A DNA stretch of 64,000 nt from Streptomyces sp. NBC_01485 (GTDB taxonomy: Bacteria; Actinomycetota; Actinomycetes; Streptomycetales; Streptomycetaceae): NCBI RefSeq assembly GCF_036227125.1, contig NZ_CP109435.1:4960001-5024000 (forward strand). The letters are read 5' to 3'. Within the stretch, counting starts at the first letter, position 1; each line of letters begins with the position of its first letter. A program made the position numbers and the translations under genes. The notes under the pieces are model-generated. The model was given only the letters and a program-made list of their open reading frames with translations. It made no database searches and was not told where the DNA came from. Positions 8,577 through 16,233 of this stretch are shown piece by piece.

Positions 8577-9088
8577 GATTCCCCCAGGCGGCTCCCGCCG
8601 AGTTCCACCTCGAAGGGCTCCGAGCAGTGGGGGCACTGCACCGAGGCGCGGGTGTGGCCCTCGGCGTTGACCTGGCGGTAGAAGTCCTGAAGGAACGCAA
8701 GGTCGGAGGCGAACATGTTCTCCACCACCCCGTCGTGGACGAGCGGGAGGGCGCCCAGGCGGGTGATGACCCGGCCGAGCAGGACCACCGACAGGTACGC
8801 GGGGTTCTCCTGGACGCGGATGTCCCGGAGCGGGACCAGTTCGTCCCGCGCCGTCGCGAGGCGCATCACGCCGTCGCGGTGGACCGTGCCCGCCTCGTCC
8901 ACGTAGCCGCGCGGCAGCTCGAAGGGGAACTCCGTCTGCAGCCGGTACGCCGCCGGGGCCGGGGCCGGGGCGGCCGTCGCGGGCGCCGCCCCCAGGAACG
9001 GGGCCGCCTCCTGAGGCTGCTCCGCCCCGGCCGCAGCGCCCGTCACCGGTCCCGTCACCGACCCCCGCACAGCCGACGAACGCCGCAT
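8573..9088 (-). CDS. T4-type baseplate hub assembly chaperone-like protein with CxxC motif
   Basis: Product of 171 residues from the ATG at 9088, which overlaps the TAA of the tube gene (TAATG). Residues 1-45 are an Ala/Pro-rich leader. The core begins at YRLQTEFPFELPRGYVDEAG, carries a GxVHRDGVMRLATARDEL stretch and a LLGRVITRLGALPLVHDGVV helix, and ends with a CPHC pair (VQCPHCSEPFEVELGG) that may bind zinc. This matches the family annotated as T4 baseplate hub assembly chaperone in eCIS loci. It would act in assembly and not be part of the finished particle. It overlaps the downstream DUF6760-like gene by 4 bp. Confidence 0.78.
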   Translation of the reverse strand: MRRSSAVRGSVTGPVTGAAAGAEQPQEAAPFLGAAPATAAPAPAPAAYRLQTEFPFELPRGYVDEAGTVHRDGVMRLATARDELVPLRDIRVQENPAYLSVVLLGRVITRLGALPLVHDGVVENMFASDLAFLQDFYRQVNAEGHTRASVQCPHCSEPFEVELGGSRLGES

Positions 9089-9531
9089 TACTCGATGACC
9101 AGTTCTTCGAACGTGATCGTCACGGTCTCGGTCAGCGCGGAGGCCTCGCCGGCCTTCACCGAGCTGGTGTCGATCTTGCTGCACCAGGCGTTGCGCATGT
9201 TGTACCGCTTGACCGGGTTGTTCTGGTAGTCCATCACCATGATCGTGGCGTTCTTGCGGGCGGTGCCCATCACGCCGTTGATCGACTCGGTGATCCACTG
9301 GTTGAACGCCGCCGACTGGGTCATGCCGCGCACGACCGTGCAGGTGCCCGCCTTCTTCACGCCCGGCAGCTTCTTCGTGACGGGCTTGCCCTGCGCGGAG
9401 ACCTGCTGGTACTCGATGACGTCCTGTTCGAGGCTGAGGCCGCTGACCTCGGCGAGGTACTCGACCATCACGCCGTCGATCTGGAGGCCGAAATTGTGTG
9501 AAGTGAGGGCGTCACCCGGCTGGAGACTCAT
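9088..9531 (-). CDS. Main tail tube protein (T4 gp19/Hcp-like)
   Basis: Product of 147 residues: N-terminal SHNFGLQIDGVMVEYLAEVS leading to GLSLEQDVIEYQQ, then KKLPGVKKAGTCTVVRGMTQ and a C-terminal ALTETVTITFEELVIE. This is the gp19-like inner tube subunit that stacks as hexamers inside the sheath. It lies directly downstream of the sheath gene, the usual order, and its stop overlaps the next start. It is likely highly translated: a good purine-rich region precedes the ATG at 9531. Confidence 0.93.
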   Translation of the reverse strand: MSLQPGDALTSHNFGLQIDGVMVEYLAEVSGLSLEQDVIEYQQVSAQGKPVTKKLPGVKKAGTCTVVRGMTQSAAFNQWITESINGVMGTARKNATIMVMDYQNNPVKRYNMRNAWCSKIDTSSVKAGEASALTETVTITFEELVIE

Positions 9532-9610
9532 CTGGCTGTCCTTCTAGGGGAGTTGACTGCGGTCCGCGCAAGCGGAGGAGAGCGGAGGGGAGGGGGAGGA
9601 AAGGGGGACC

Positions 9611-9687
9611 GGGGTGCCCCGGTACCCGAAGTCCCCGGAGTGCCCGAAGTACCCGGAGTGCCCCGGTACCCGAAGTACCCGGAGTGC
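9611..9687. repeat. Tandem GGTACCCGAAGT/CCCGGAGTGCC repeats between sheath and tube genes
   Basis: The 156-bp spacer between the sheath stop (9688) and the tube start (9531) is mostly alternating short units with the shared core ACCCGAAGTACCCGGAGTG. The units contain the self-complementary GGTACC. The repeat may act as a processing or attenuation signal between two genes needed in similar high amounts; that is inference. Confidence 0.65.
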
Positions 9688-11286
9688 CTACTCCTCCAAC
9701 TCCCCGCTCCCGCTCTGGAACTGGGCCAGCCGGAAGATCACGAACTCGGCCGGCTTGACCGGCGCGATGCCGATCTCGCAGATCACCCGGCCGAGGTCGA
9801 CGGACTCCGGCGGGTTGGACTCCTCGTCACACTTGACGTAGTACGCCTCCTCGGGGCGGGCCCCGAACAGGGCGCCGTTGCGCCACTCGTTGACGAGGAA
9901 CGCGGAGACGTTGCGCCGGATCCGGGCCCACAGGGCGTGGTCGTTCGGCTCGAACACCACCCACTGGGTGCCGATCAGGATCGACTCCTCCAGGTAGTTG
10001 AAGTACCGGCGGACGTTCAGGTAGCGCCACGCCGGGTCGGAGGAGAGGGTGCGGGCGCCCCAGATGCGGATGCCGCGGCCCGGGAACGCCCGGATGCAGT
10101 TCACGCCGATCGGGTTCAGCAGGTCCTGCTCGCCGCGCGTGATCTGGATCTCCAGGTCCACCGCGCCGCGCACGACCTCGTTCGCGGGGGCCTTGTGGAC
10201 GCCGCGCTCGGAGTCGTTGCGGGCCCACACGCCGGCCACGTGACCGCTCGGCGGGATCAGCCGCGCCTGGCCGGACGCCGGGTCGAAGGCCTTGATCCAC
10301 GGGTAGTACAGGGCCGCGTACTTGGAGTCGTAGCCGGCCGTCTCCTGGCGCCAGACGCGGATCTGACGGGCGTTCAGGCTCGGCGGCGGGTCGATGATCG
10401 CGACGCGGTCGCCCATCAGCTCGCAGTGCGCGATCAGGCCGAGCTGGACGGCCTTGACGGCCTCCAGGTCGATCGCGCCGCGCTGGTAGGCGGCCATCAG
10501 GTCGGGCACCGCGACCATGGACACCTCGTCGACGGCCTCCAGGCCGCCGAAGCCGGTGCGGTCGGAGCTGTCGCCCAGGTACTGGGCCGGTCCGACCGTA
10601 GCCACCTGGTCCGCCGGGACGGCGGGGGCGCCGGCCGCCGGGGCGGACGCGGACGGCAGCGCGACCGTCTGGTTCTCCGGGCGGGCGAGCTGCGCCGCGG
10701 GCGCGGCCTCGGCCACGGTGATGAGCCTGGAGCGCTCCTTGACCTGCGTGACGACGTAGGAGCGGTTGCCCTTCTTCGCCGACACGTCGAACGTCTCGAC
10801 GGCCTTGTCGCCGTCCTTGACGATCAGCTTGAAGCGTTCGGCGGGGCCCTCGCCCTCGGCGTCCGCGACCTCGACGCTCAGCGGGCCGCCGCTCTCGCCG
10901 GCCGCCACGGCCGTCACCGTGAAGGTGCCGAGCTGCCTGGGCTCACCGGCGGTCAGCGCGGCCGGAGCGGAGGAACCCCCCACGGCTGCCGGGGACTTGA
11001 CGTCACCGGAGGCGCCCGCGGACGTACCGCCGACGCGGACGACGTAGGCGGCCGAACCGCCGTTGTTGAAGAACCCGTAGACGGAGTGCGCCAGGTAGTA
11101 GCCGTCGGTGAAGTCACCGAAGGCCGCCACGTACTGGGTCCAGTTGGTCACCAGCGTCGGCTCGTTGAGCGGGCCGGTCGGGGCGAGCCCGACGAAGGCC
11201 GCCACCGAGGTGCCCACCCCTTCGATCGGGCGGGAGCCGCTGGCCACCTCCTCGACGTATACGCCGGGCGACAGGTAGGACGGCAT
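9688..11286 (-). CDS. Contractile tail sheath protein
   Basis: Product of 532 residues. It starts MPSYLSPGVYVEEVASGSRP, the classic sheath N-terminus (PGVYVEE, followed by GVGTSVAAFVGLAPTGPLNE). A variable, Ala-rich inserted domain covers residues ~90-225. The conserved C-terminal third includes INPIGVN-type text (QDLLNPIGVNCIRAFPGRG), IRIWGARTLSSDPAWRYLNV, RRYFNYLEESI and the terminal handshake region ending SGSGELEE. This is the outer contractile layer that drives firing. It begins the minus-strand eCIS operon; the 345-bp gap to the divergent membrane-protein gene should hold both promoters. Confidence 0.96.
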   Translation of the reverse strand: MPSYLSPGVYVEEVASGSRPIEGVGTSVAAFVGLAPTGPLNEPTLVTNWTQYVAAFGDFTDGYYLAHSVYGFFNNGGSAAYVVRVGGTSAGASGDVKSPAAVGGSSAPAALTAGEPRQLGTFTVTAVAAGESGGPLSVEVADAEGEGPAERFKLIVKDGDKAVETFDVSAKKGNRSYVVTQVKERSRLITVAEAAPAAQLARPENQTVALPSASAPAAGAPAVPADQVATVGPAQYLGDSSDRTGFGGLEAVDEVSMVAVPDLMAAYQRGAIDLEAVKAVQLGLIAHCELMGDRVAIIDPPPSLNARQIRVWRQETAGYDSKYAALYYPWIKAFDPASGQARLIPPSGHVAGVWARNDSERGVHKAPANEVVRGAVDLEIQITRGEQDLLNPIGVNCIRAFPGRGIRIWGARTLSSDPAWRYLNVRRYFNYLEESILIGTQWVVFEPNDHALWARIRRNVSAFLVNEWRNGALFGARPEEAYYVKCDEESNPPESVDLGRVICEIGIAPVKPAEFVIFRLAQFQSGSGELEE

Positions 11287-11631
11287 GCTGTGCTCTCCTC
11301 GGGGTACGCGTCAGGACGTCTTTCACCGTCACGCGCGAAGCGCGTCCGTCGAAACGGCCCCCGGTGCACAGGTCGGGGCACGTCTGTTGCCCTCCGGGGC
11401 AGCGGAGGGCGGCGGAGGACGGATGACGACGGCGAGGGGTGCGCGCGGCCCGCCCGCGCCGTCCCTTTCCTGCGGGTCTGTCGGCACCCCGGCCCGGCGC
11501 CGCCCGCCGCCGCGCCCGCTCGAAGGCCTCCTGCCGCGTCCCGACGGGCAGGTCGGGTGCGTCCGGGCGGGCACGCACCCCTGCCCCCTGGCCTCTGACT
11601 TCGCGCGCCGCCTTCCCCGTAACGTCGGCCC
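11287..11631. other. Divergent intergenic region between sheath gene and membrane-protein gene
   Basis: No convincing gene is present in these 345 bp; antisense frames here have no recognisable protein. It should carry the promoter of the minus-strand eCIS operon and that of the plus-strand membrane-protein gene. The string GCCGTCCCTTTC near 11459 recurs near 13147 upstream of the second membrane paralogue, so it may be a shared upstream element. No clear sigma factor consensus was recognised. Confidence 0.5.
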
Positions 11632-13086
11632 GTGAGCCTGTGGACTTCCCTCGAACCCTCCTCCGTCACCGTCGACCCCGGCAGCCGGGCGACCGTACGG
11701 CTGCGCGTGCGCAACACCGGCGACGTGGTGGACGAGTACCGCTTCGAGCCCGTGGGCCCGGTCGCCCCGTGGACGACGGTGGAGCCGCAGACGCTGCGTC
11801 TCTTCCCGGGGACGACGGGCACGGTGGAGCTGACCTTCGCCCCGCCCCGTACCCCCGACGCGACGGCCGGCCCCAACCCGTACGCCGTACGTATTACGCC
11901 GACCGAGCACCCGGAGGCCGTCACCGTCCCCGAGGGGAACCTGACGGTCACCGCGTTCACGGAGGTGCGGGCGGAGCTGGTGCCCCCGACCGTCAAGGGA
12001 CGGTTCCGGGGACGTCCGCGTCTCGCCATCGACAACGTCGGCAACACCCGCGTCACCGCCTCGCTGAACGGCAGTGACAACGGGGACCGGCTGGCCTACG
12101 AGATCCAGCCGGCCAACGTGCAGATCGAGCCGGGCCGGGCGGCGTTCGTCAACGCGACGCTGCGTCCCCGCCAGATCATCTGGTTCGGGGCGAAGGAAGA
12201 GCAGCCGTACGCGCTGAACGTGCTGCGGTCGGGGGCCGTGCCGCTGGCGGTGGACGGGACGTTCGTGCAGCGCGGGTTCCTGCCGCGCTGGCTGGCGACC
12301 GTCTTCAGCCTCAGCCTGGCCCTCGGGATCGCGTTCGTGATGATCTGGCTGGCGTACAAGCCGCCGGTCGCCTCCAGCGCCAAGGAGCTCGTGGAGGCGG
12401 GTGCCAGCACCCTGGCGCCCAGCCCCTCGGCGACGCCCAGCGCCCCGGTCCTGGCGCCGCCCCCGTCGGCCCCCGCCGTGGTCGAGGCCCCGGTCAGCGC
12501 CCCGGCCGCCGGCGGCGCGGGCGACAGCGCCGGCGCCGGCGGTGGTGGGGGCGGTGGCGGTGGTGGCGGTGGTGGCGGCGAGTCGAAGAAGCCCGCGAAG
12601 CCGAAGAAGCAGACCGCCGCCGACGCCGTGCAGGCGCTGGCCGCGCGCAGCGACGGACGGCACATCTGCTACCGCGCCTATGTCGCCGACCGGGGCTGGC
12701 AGGACCCGGTGTGCGACGGCGCCATCGCCGGCACGACCGGCAAGAGCCTGCCGATCAAGAAGCTGAACATCGCCACGGTGGGCACCCGGGGCGTCAGCGG
12801 CAACGGCGCCCATGTGACCGAGGGCTGGCTGACCGGTCCCAAGTGGTCGCATGCGGCCGACGGGATCGACATGTACATCGGCAGCGAAAAGGAGGCGGTC
12901 TCGCCGCTTCAGGGCTTCACCATCGGGCTGGGGGACGGCAGTTCCGTCTGCCAGAACGCGCACATCAAGGACAAGGGCTGGCGGGGTCTGGGCTGTTCGA
13001 GCCCGACCGCCAAGGACAAGTGGATCTACGGCGGCAGCCCCATGGACTGGAAGCTCCAGTTGGAAGCGGTCCGCTTCACCGTCTGA
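11632..13086 (+). CDS. eCIS-associated single-pass membrane protein with C-terminal ChW-like repeats
   Basis: Product of 484 residues from a GTG at 11632. Residues 1-~215 are two immunoglobulin-like beta domains (MSLWTSLEPSSVTVDPGSRA, NTGDVVDEYRFEPVG, later VPPTVKGRFRGRPRLAIDN). Residues ~221-243 are one membrane helix (LGIAFVMIWLAY). An Ala/Pro and poly-Gly linker follows, then two Trp/Gly modules (CYRAYVADRGWQDPVCDGAI and NAHIKDKGWRGLGC) that resemble ChW hydrophobic-Trp repeats. No signal peptide is present, so the Ig-like part should be cytoplasmic and the ChW part outside. From memory, a protein of this layout (CisA in S. coelicolor) links the cytoplasmic injection system to the membrane. 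Homologues are often mislabelled 'hydrolytic protein'. Confidence 0.8.
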   Translation: MSLWTSLEPSSVTVDPGSRATVRLRVRNTGDVVDEYRFEPVGPVAPWTTVEPQTLRLFPGTTGTVELTFAPPRTPDATAGPNPYAVRITPTEHPEAVTVPEGNLTVTAFTEVRAELVPPTVKGRFRGRPRLAIDNVGNTRVTASLNGSDNGDRLAYEIQPANVQIEPGRAAFVNATLRPRQIIWFGAKEEQPYALNVLRSGAVPLAVDGTFVQRGFLPRWLATVFSLSLALGIAFVMIWLAYKPPVASSAKELVEAGASTLAPSPSATPSAPVLAPPPSAPAVVEAPVSAPAAGGAGDSAGAGGGGGGGGGGGGGGESKKPAKPKKQTAADAVQALAARSDGRHICYRAYVADRGWQDPVCDGAIAGTTGKSLPIKKLNIATVGTRGVSGNGAHVTEGWLTGPKWSHAADGIDMYIGSEKEAVSPLQGFTIGLGDGSSVCQNAHIKDKGWRGLGCSSPTAKDKWIYGGSPMDWKLQLEAVRFTV

Positions 13087-13134
13087 CGCGAACTCTCCGT
13101 CCGACGCCGTCGCACCGGCTGAAACCGGGCGCAG

Positions 13135-13174
13135 GGGCACGACCCGCCGTCCCTTTCGGGCAGCGGTCGTGCCC
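13135..13174 (+). terminator. Hairpin between the two membrane-protein paralogues
   Basis: GGGCACGACC at 13135-13144 pairs perfectly with GGTCGTGCCC at 13165-13174 around a 20-base loop, 48 bp after the first gene's stop. There is no T-tract, as is common for actinomycete terminators. It may separate transcription of the two paralogues. Confidence 0.5.
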
Positions 13175-13219
13175 GACGGCCTCCTGACGGGACCCGGTCA
13201 GGCGTCGTAGCGTCGCCAG

Positions 13220-14614
13220 GTGACTCTGTGGACCTCTCTGGAACCGGCCGCCGCGACCGTGGATCCCGGCGACACCACGACCGTGCGGCTGCGTGTCCGC
13301 AACACCGGTGACGTCGTCGACGAGTACCGCTTCGAGCCGGTCGGGAACGTGGCTCCCTGGACGAGGGTGGAGCCGCAGACGCTGCGTCTCTTCCCGGGGA
13401 CGACGGGGACGGTGGAGCTGACGTTCGCCCCGCCCCGTACCCCGGACGCGGCCGCGGGTCCCAACCCGTACGCCGTACGTATTACGCCGACCGAGCATCC
13501 GGAGGCCGTGACCGTCCCGGAGGGAAATCTGACGGTCACTCCGTTCACGGAGGTGCGGGCGGAGTTGGTGCCGCCGACCGTGAAGGGACGGTTCCGGGGG
13601 CGTCCGCGTCTCGCGATCGACAACATCGGCAACACACGGGTGACGGCGTCCGTCGCGGGCACCGACATGGGCGACCACCTCGGGTACGAGTTCCGTCCGG
13701 GCAGTGTGCAGATCGAGCCGGGGCGGGCGGCGTTCGTCGACGCGACGCTGCGCCCGCGCCAGGTCATCTGGTTCGGGGCGAAGGAGCAGCGGCCGTACGC
13801 GCTGAGTGTGCAGCGGTCGGGGGCCGTGCCGTTGTCGGTGGACGGGACGTTCGTGCAGCGCGGGTTCCTGCCGCGCTGGCTGGCGACGGCGCTCAGTCTG
13901 ACGGTGGCGCTGGGGATCGCGTTCGTGATGATCTGGCTGGCGTACAAGCCGCCGGTCACCAGCAGCGCCAAGGAGCAGCCGCTCGCGGCGGGCGCCACCG
14001 CGCTGCCCGGCCCGTCCGTCTCGGCGCCGTCCGCGCCGAAGGTGGACGCCTCCGCCGACCCGCTGCCCGAGCAGCAGACGCCGTCCGCCCCGCCGAAGCA
14101 GGACGACAACAGCGGTGCCGGGTCCGGGAGTTCCGCCGACACCTCGGCTTCGGGCGGCGGCGGCACGACGGACAGCGGCGGCTCCGGCGCGTCGGGCGGG
14201 GCGAAGGTGACGACCCCGGTACCCGGCGCGCTCATCATCGGGCAGGCCTCGAACCGGTGTATCGACGTCACTGACGCGCAGACGGGCAAGGGCAAGGACG
14301 GCACCCCGCTCCAACTGTGGGACTGCGCCGGGTCGGCCAACCAGAAGTGGGTCTTCGGCAAGGACGGCACCGTGCGCTCGCTCGGCCTGTGCATGGACGT
14401 CGCCTGGGGCTCGCGGGACGACGGCGCGGTCATCCAGCTCGCCAAGTGCAGCGGCAACCCCGCCCAGCAGTTCGTGCTGAGCAAGGCCGGTGACCTGGTC
14501 AACCCGCAGGCCGACAAGTGCGTGGACGCCAAGAACAACGGCACCGGCAACGGCACGAAGCTCCAGTTGTGGACCTGCTCGGGGACACCGAACCAGAAGT
14601 GGCGCACGCAGTGA
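13220..14614 (+). CDS. eCIS-associated single-pass membrane protein with C-terminal ricin-type lectin domain
   Basis: Product of 464 residues from a GTG at 13220. Its first ~245 residues are a near copy of the upstream protein (MTLWTSLEPAAATVDPGDTT, the same VPPTVKGRFRGRPRLAIDN block and the same helix LGIAFVMIWLAYKPPV). After a Ser/Gly/Pro linker the ectodomain differs: residues ~335-464 form a ricin B-type beta-trefoil with QxW-type repeats (NQKW, AQQF, NQKW) and paired cysteines (RCIDVTD, LCMDVAW, KCVDAKN). Such lectin folds bind glycans, so outward binding of cell-wall or extracellular sugar is plausible. It arose by duplication of the neighbouring gene with exchange of the C-terminal domain. 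Confidence 0.83.
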   Translation: MTLWTSLEPAAATVDPGDTTTVRLRVRNTGDVVDEYRFEPVGNVAPWTRVEPQTLRLFPGTTGTVELTFAPPRTPDAAAGPNPYAVRITPTEHPEAVTVPEGNLTVTPFTEVRAELVPPTVKGRFRGRPRLAIDNIGNTRVTASVAGTDMGDHLGYEFRPGSVQIEPGRAAFVDATLRPRQVIWFGAKEQRPYALSVQRSGAVPLSVDGTFVQRGFLPRWLATALSLTVALGIAFVMIWLAYKPPVTSSAKEQPLAAGATALPGPSVSAPSAPKVDASADPLPEQQTPSAPPKQDDNSGAGSGSSADTSASGGGGTTDSGGSGASGGAKVTTPVPGALIIGQASNRCIDVTDAQTGKGKDGTPLQLWDCAGSANQKWVFGKDGTVRSLGLCMDVAWGSRDDGAVIQLAKCSGNPAQQFVLSKAGDLVNPQADKCVDAKNNGTGNGTKLQLWTCSGTPNQKWRTQ

Positions 14615-14680
14615 CGCGGTAGCGGGAAAGCGCGGGCGCGGGTGCGGGCGCAGGTGCCGCTCCGGGTCGGAGTCCGTCGG

Positions 14681-16096
14681 TCAGGCGGCCGGCTTCAGGT
14701 CCGCGCGCAGGTGGCTGACGGTGACGAAGTGGTAGCCCTGCTCCTTGAGGCTGGTCAGGATACGGGGCACGGCGTCGACGGAGGTGGGGTGGATGTCGTG
14801 CAGGAGCACGATGTCGCCCGGCTTGGCGTTGTTCAGCACGGAGTCGGCGACCTTGGTGCTGTCCCGGTACTTCCAGTCCTCGGTGTCGTAGTTCCACAGG
14901 GCGATCGGCAGGCCCGCGGCCGCCTTGACCGCCGGGTTGACGGCGCCGTAGGGCGGGCGCAGCAGGGTGGGATTCTTGCCGGTGGCCGCCTTGACCGCGT
15001 CGTTGGTGCGTGAGATCTGCTCGCGCAGTTCGGTGGGCCCGAGCCGGGTGAGGTCGGCGTGGCTCCAGGAGTGGTTGCCTATCTCGTGCCCGGCCTTGGC
15101 CATGGCGCGGAGCAGGTCGGGGTGGGCGGCGGCGTTCTGGCCGACGACGAAGAAGGTGGCGTGGGCGTCGTTGGCGGCGAGTATGTCGAGCAGGCGGGCG
15201 GTGTCCGCGCCGGGCCCGTCGTCGAAGGTGAGGGCGAGGCACTTGGCCTGGGAGCAGTCGACGTCCGAGTCGGCCGGGAGCGCCCCGGTGGGAGGGGTCA
15301 GCGGCTTCGCGCTCACACCCAGGTCGAGGGAGTCGGACGGGTCGGTGGCCTGCTTCTGGGCGCGGCGGCCGAAGTCGGAGAGCAGGGGGGTGGCTTCCTC
15401 GGCGGGGATGACGGCCTGGTAGCGGCCGCCGGTCGGGACGGCGACGGTGCCGCGGTCGAACTCCGCGATGAGGTCGCCGTCGGTGGTGAAGGAGAGGTCG
15501 TCGAGCGTGGAGTCGCGGTACTCCGCGAGGCTGTTGAGCCGGTCGGCGATGATGCCTTTCTGGTCCTTCAGCCGGTCCTTGACGGCGTCGGTGAAGTCGT
15601 CGAAGGAGTCGTCGCTGATGAGGGTGGCCGCTTTCCGGGCTTTGCCGGCCTTGCCGTCGTACCAGTAGGTGCGGGTGTCGGTGCCGTCGCCGGCCGCCTG
15701 GTAGTCGAGGGTGGTCAGCCGTACGCCGAGCACGTCACCGGAGGCCACCAGCAGGTCGTGGCTGATGTTGATCGCCTTGCACCCGGCGTCTTCGGCGAGC
15801 GGGTCGCCGAGACGGGACTCGCTGTCGGCCTTCATGGCGGCGGTGAGGGGGTCCGCGCCGGGGACGGCGGGGTAGCTGACGGCCCAGGGACAGTCGGGGT
15901 CCTCGCTGCCGTCCCGGAAGATCCGCAGGCCGGTGACGGCGGCCGGGTCGGCGCTGCCGGCCTTGGCGGCAGCGGGTTTCGCGTCGCCGCCCGCGGCAGG
16001 GCTGTTCGTGTCACTCCCGGAAGAGGATGAGCAGGCTGTGGTGGTGGCGAGGGCTGTGGCCGCCAGCACGGCGATTCCGAGAGAACGTCTTTTCAT
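14681..16096 (-). CDS. Secreted polysaccharide deacetylase lipoprotein (NodB domain with DUF3298-like domain)
   Basis: Product of 471 residues. An N-terminal lipoprotein signal MKRRSLGIAVLAATALATTT runs into AC with the lipid-modified Cys at residue 22. Residues ~60-245 look like a DUF3298-type domain (SHDLLVASGDVLGVRLTTLD). Residues ~285-470 are NodB: TFDDGPG (catalytic Asp and metal Asp), NHSWSHADLT (metal-binding HSxxH), RPPYG, and LLHDIHP. The enzyme would remove acetyl groups from cell-wall or capsule sugars at the outer face of the membrane. It converges with the lectin-type membrane gene and may modify the wall through which the injection system acts, but a direct link is only positional. 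Confidence 0.92.
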   Translation of the reverse strand: MKRRSLGIAVLAATALATTTACSSSSGSDTNSPAAGGDAKPAAAKAGSADPAAVTGLRIFRDGSEDPDCPWAVSYPAVPGADPLTAAMKADSESRLGDPLAEDAGCKAINISHDLLVASGDVLGVRLTTLDYQAAGDGTDTRTYWYDGKAGKARKAATLISDDSFDDFTDAVKDRLKDQKGIIADRLNSLAEYRDSTLDDLSFTTDGDLIAEFDRGTVAVPTGGRYQAVIPAEEATPLLSDFGRRAQKQATDPSDSLDLGVSAKPLTPPTGALPADSDVDCSQAKCLALTFDDGPGADTARLLDILAANDAHATFFVVGQNAAAHPDLLRAMAKAGHEIGNHSWSHADLTRLGPTELREQISRTNDAVKAATGKNPTLLRPPYGAVNPAVKAAAGLPIALWNYDTEDWKYRDSTKVADSVLNNAKPGDIVLLHDIHPTSVDAVPRILTSLKEQGYHFVTVSHLRADLKPAA

Positions 16097-16233
16097 GCGC
16101 CGGACGCTAGTTGAGGGTTAAACATGAAGCGCGGCAGTTTCCTAAGTCTTTGCATGGACGCGTCACGGCGGTGTGACAGGCAGGGCTCGCGTGACCTCCA
16201 CCCCGCCCGACTGAAGCAACTCGCCTACGGCGG

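Noticed and set aside
9553-11598. 681-codon plus-strand frame opposite the tail sheath gene
   Set aside because: Antisense shadow of the sheath gene, which has the full sheath signature on the minus strand.
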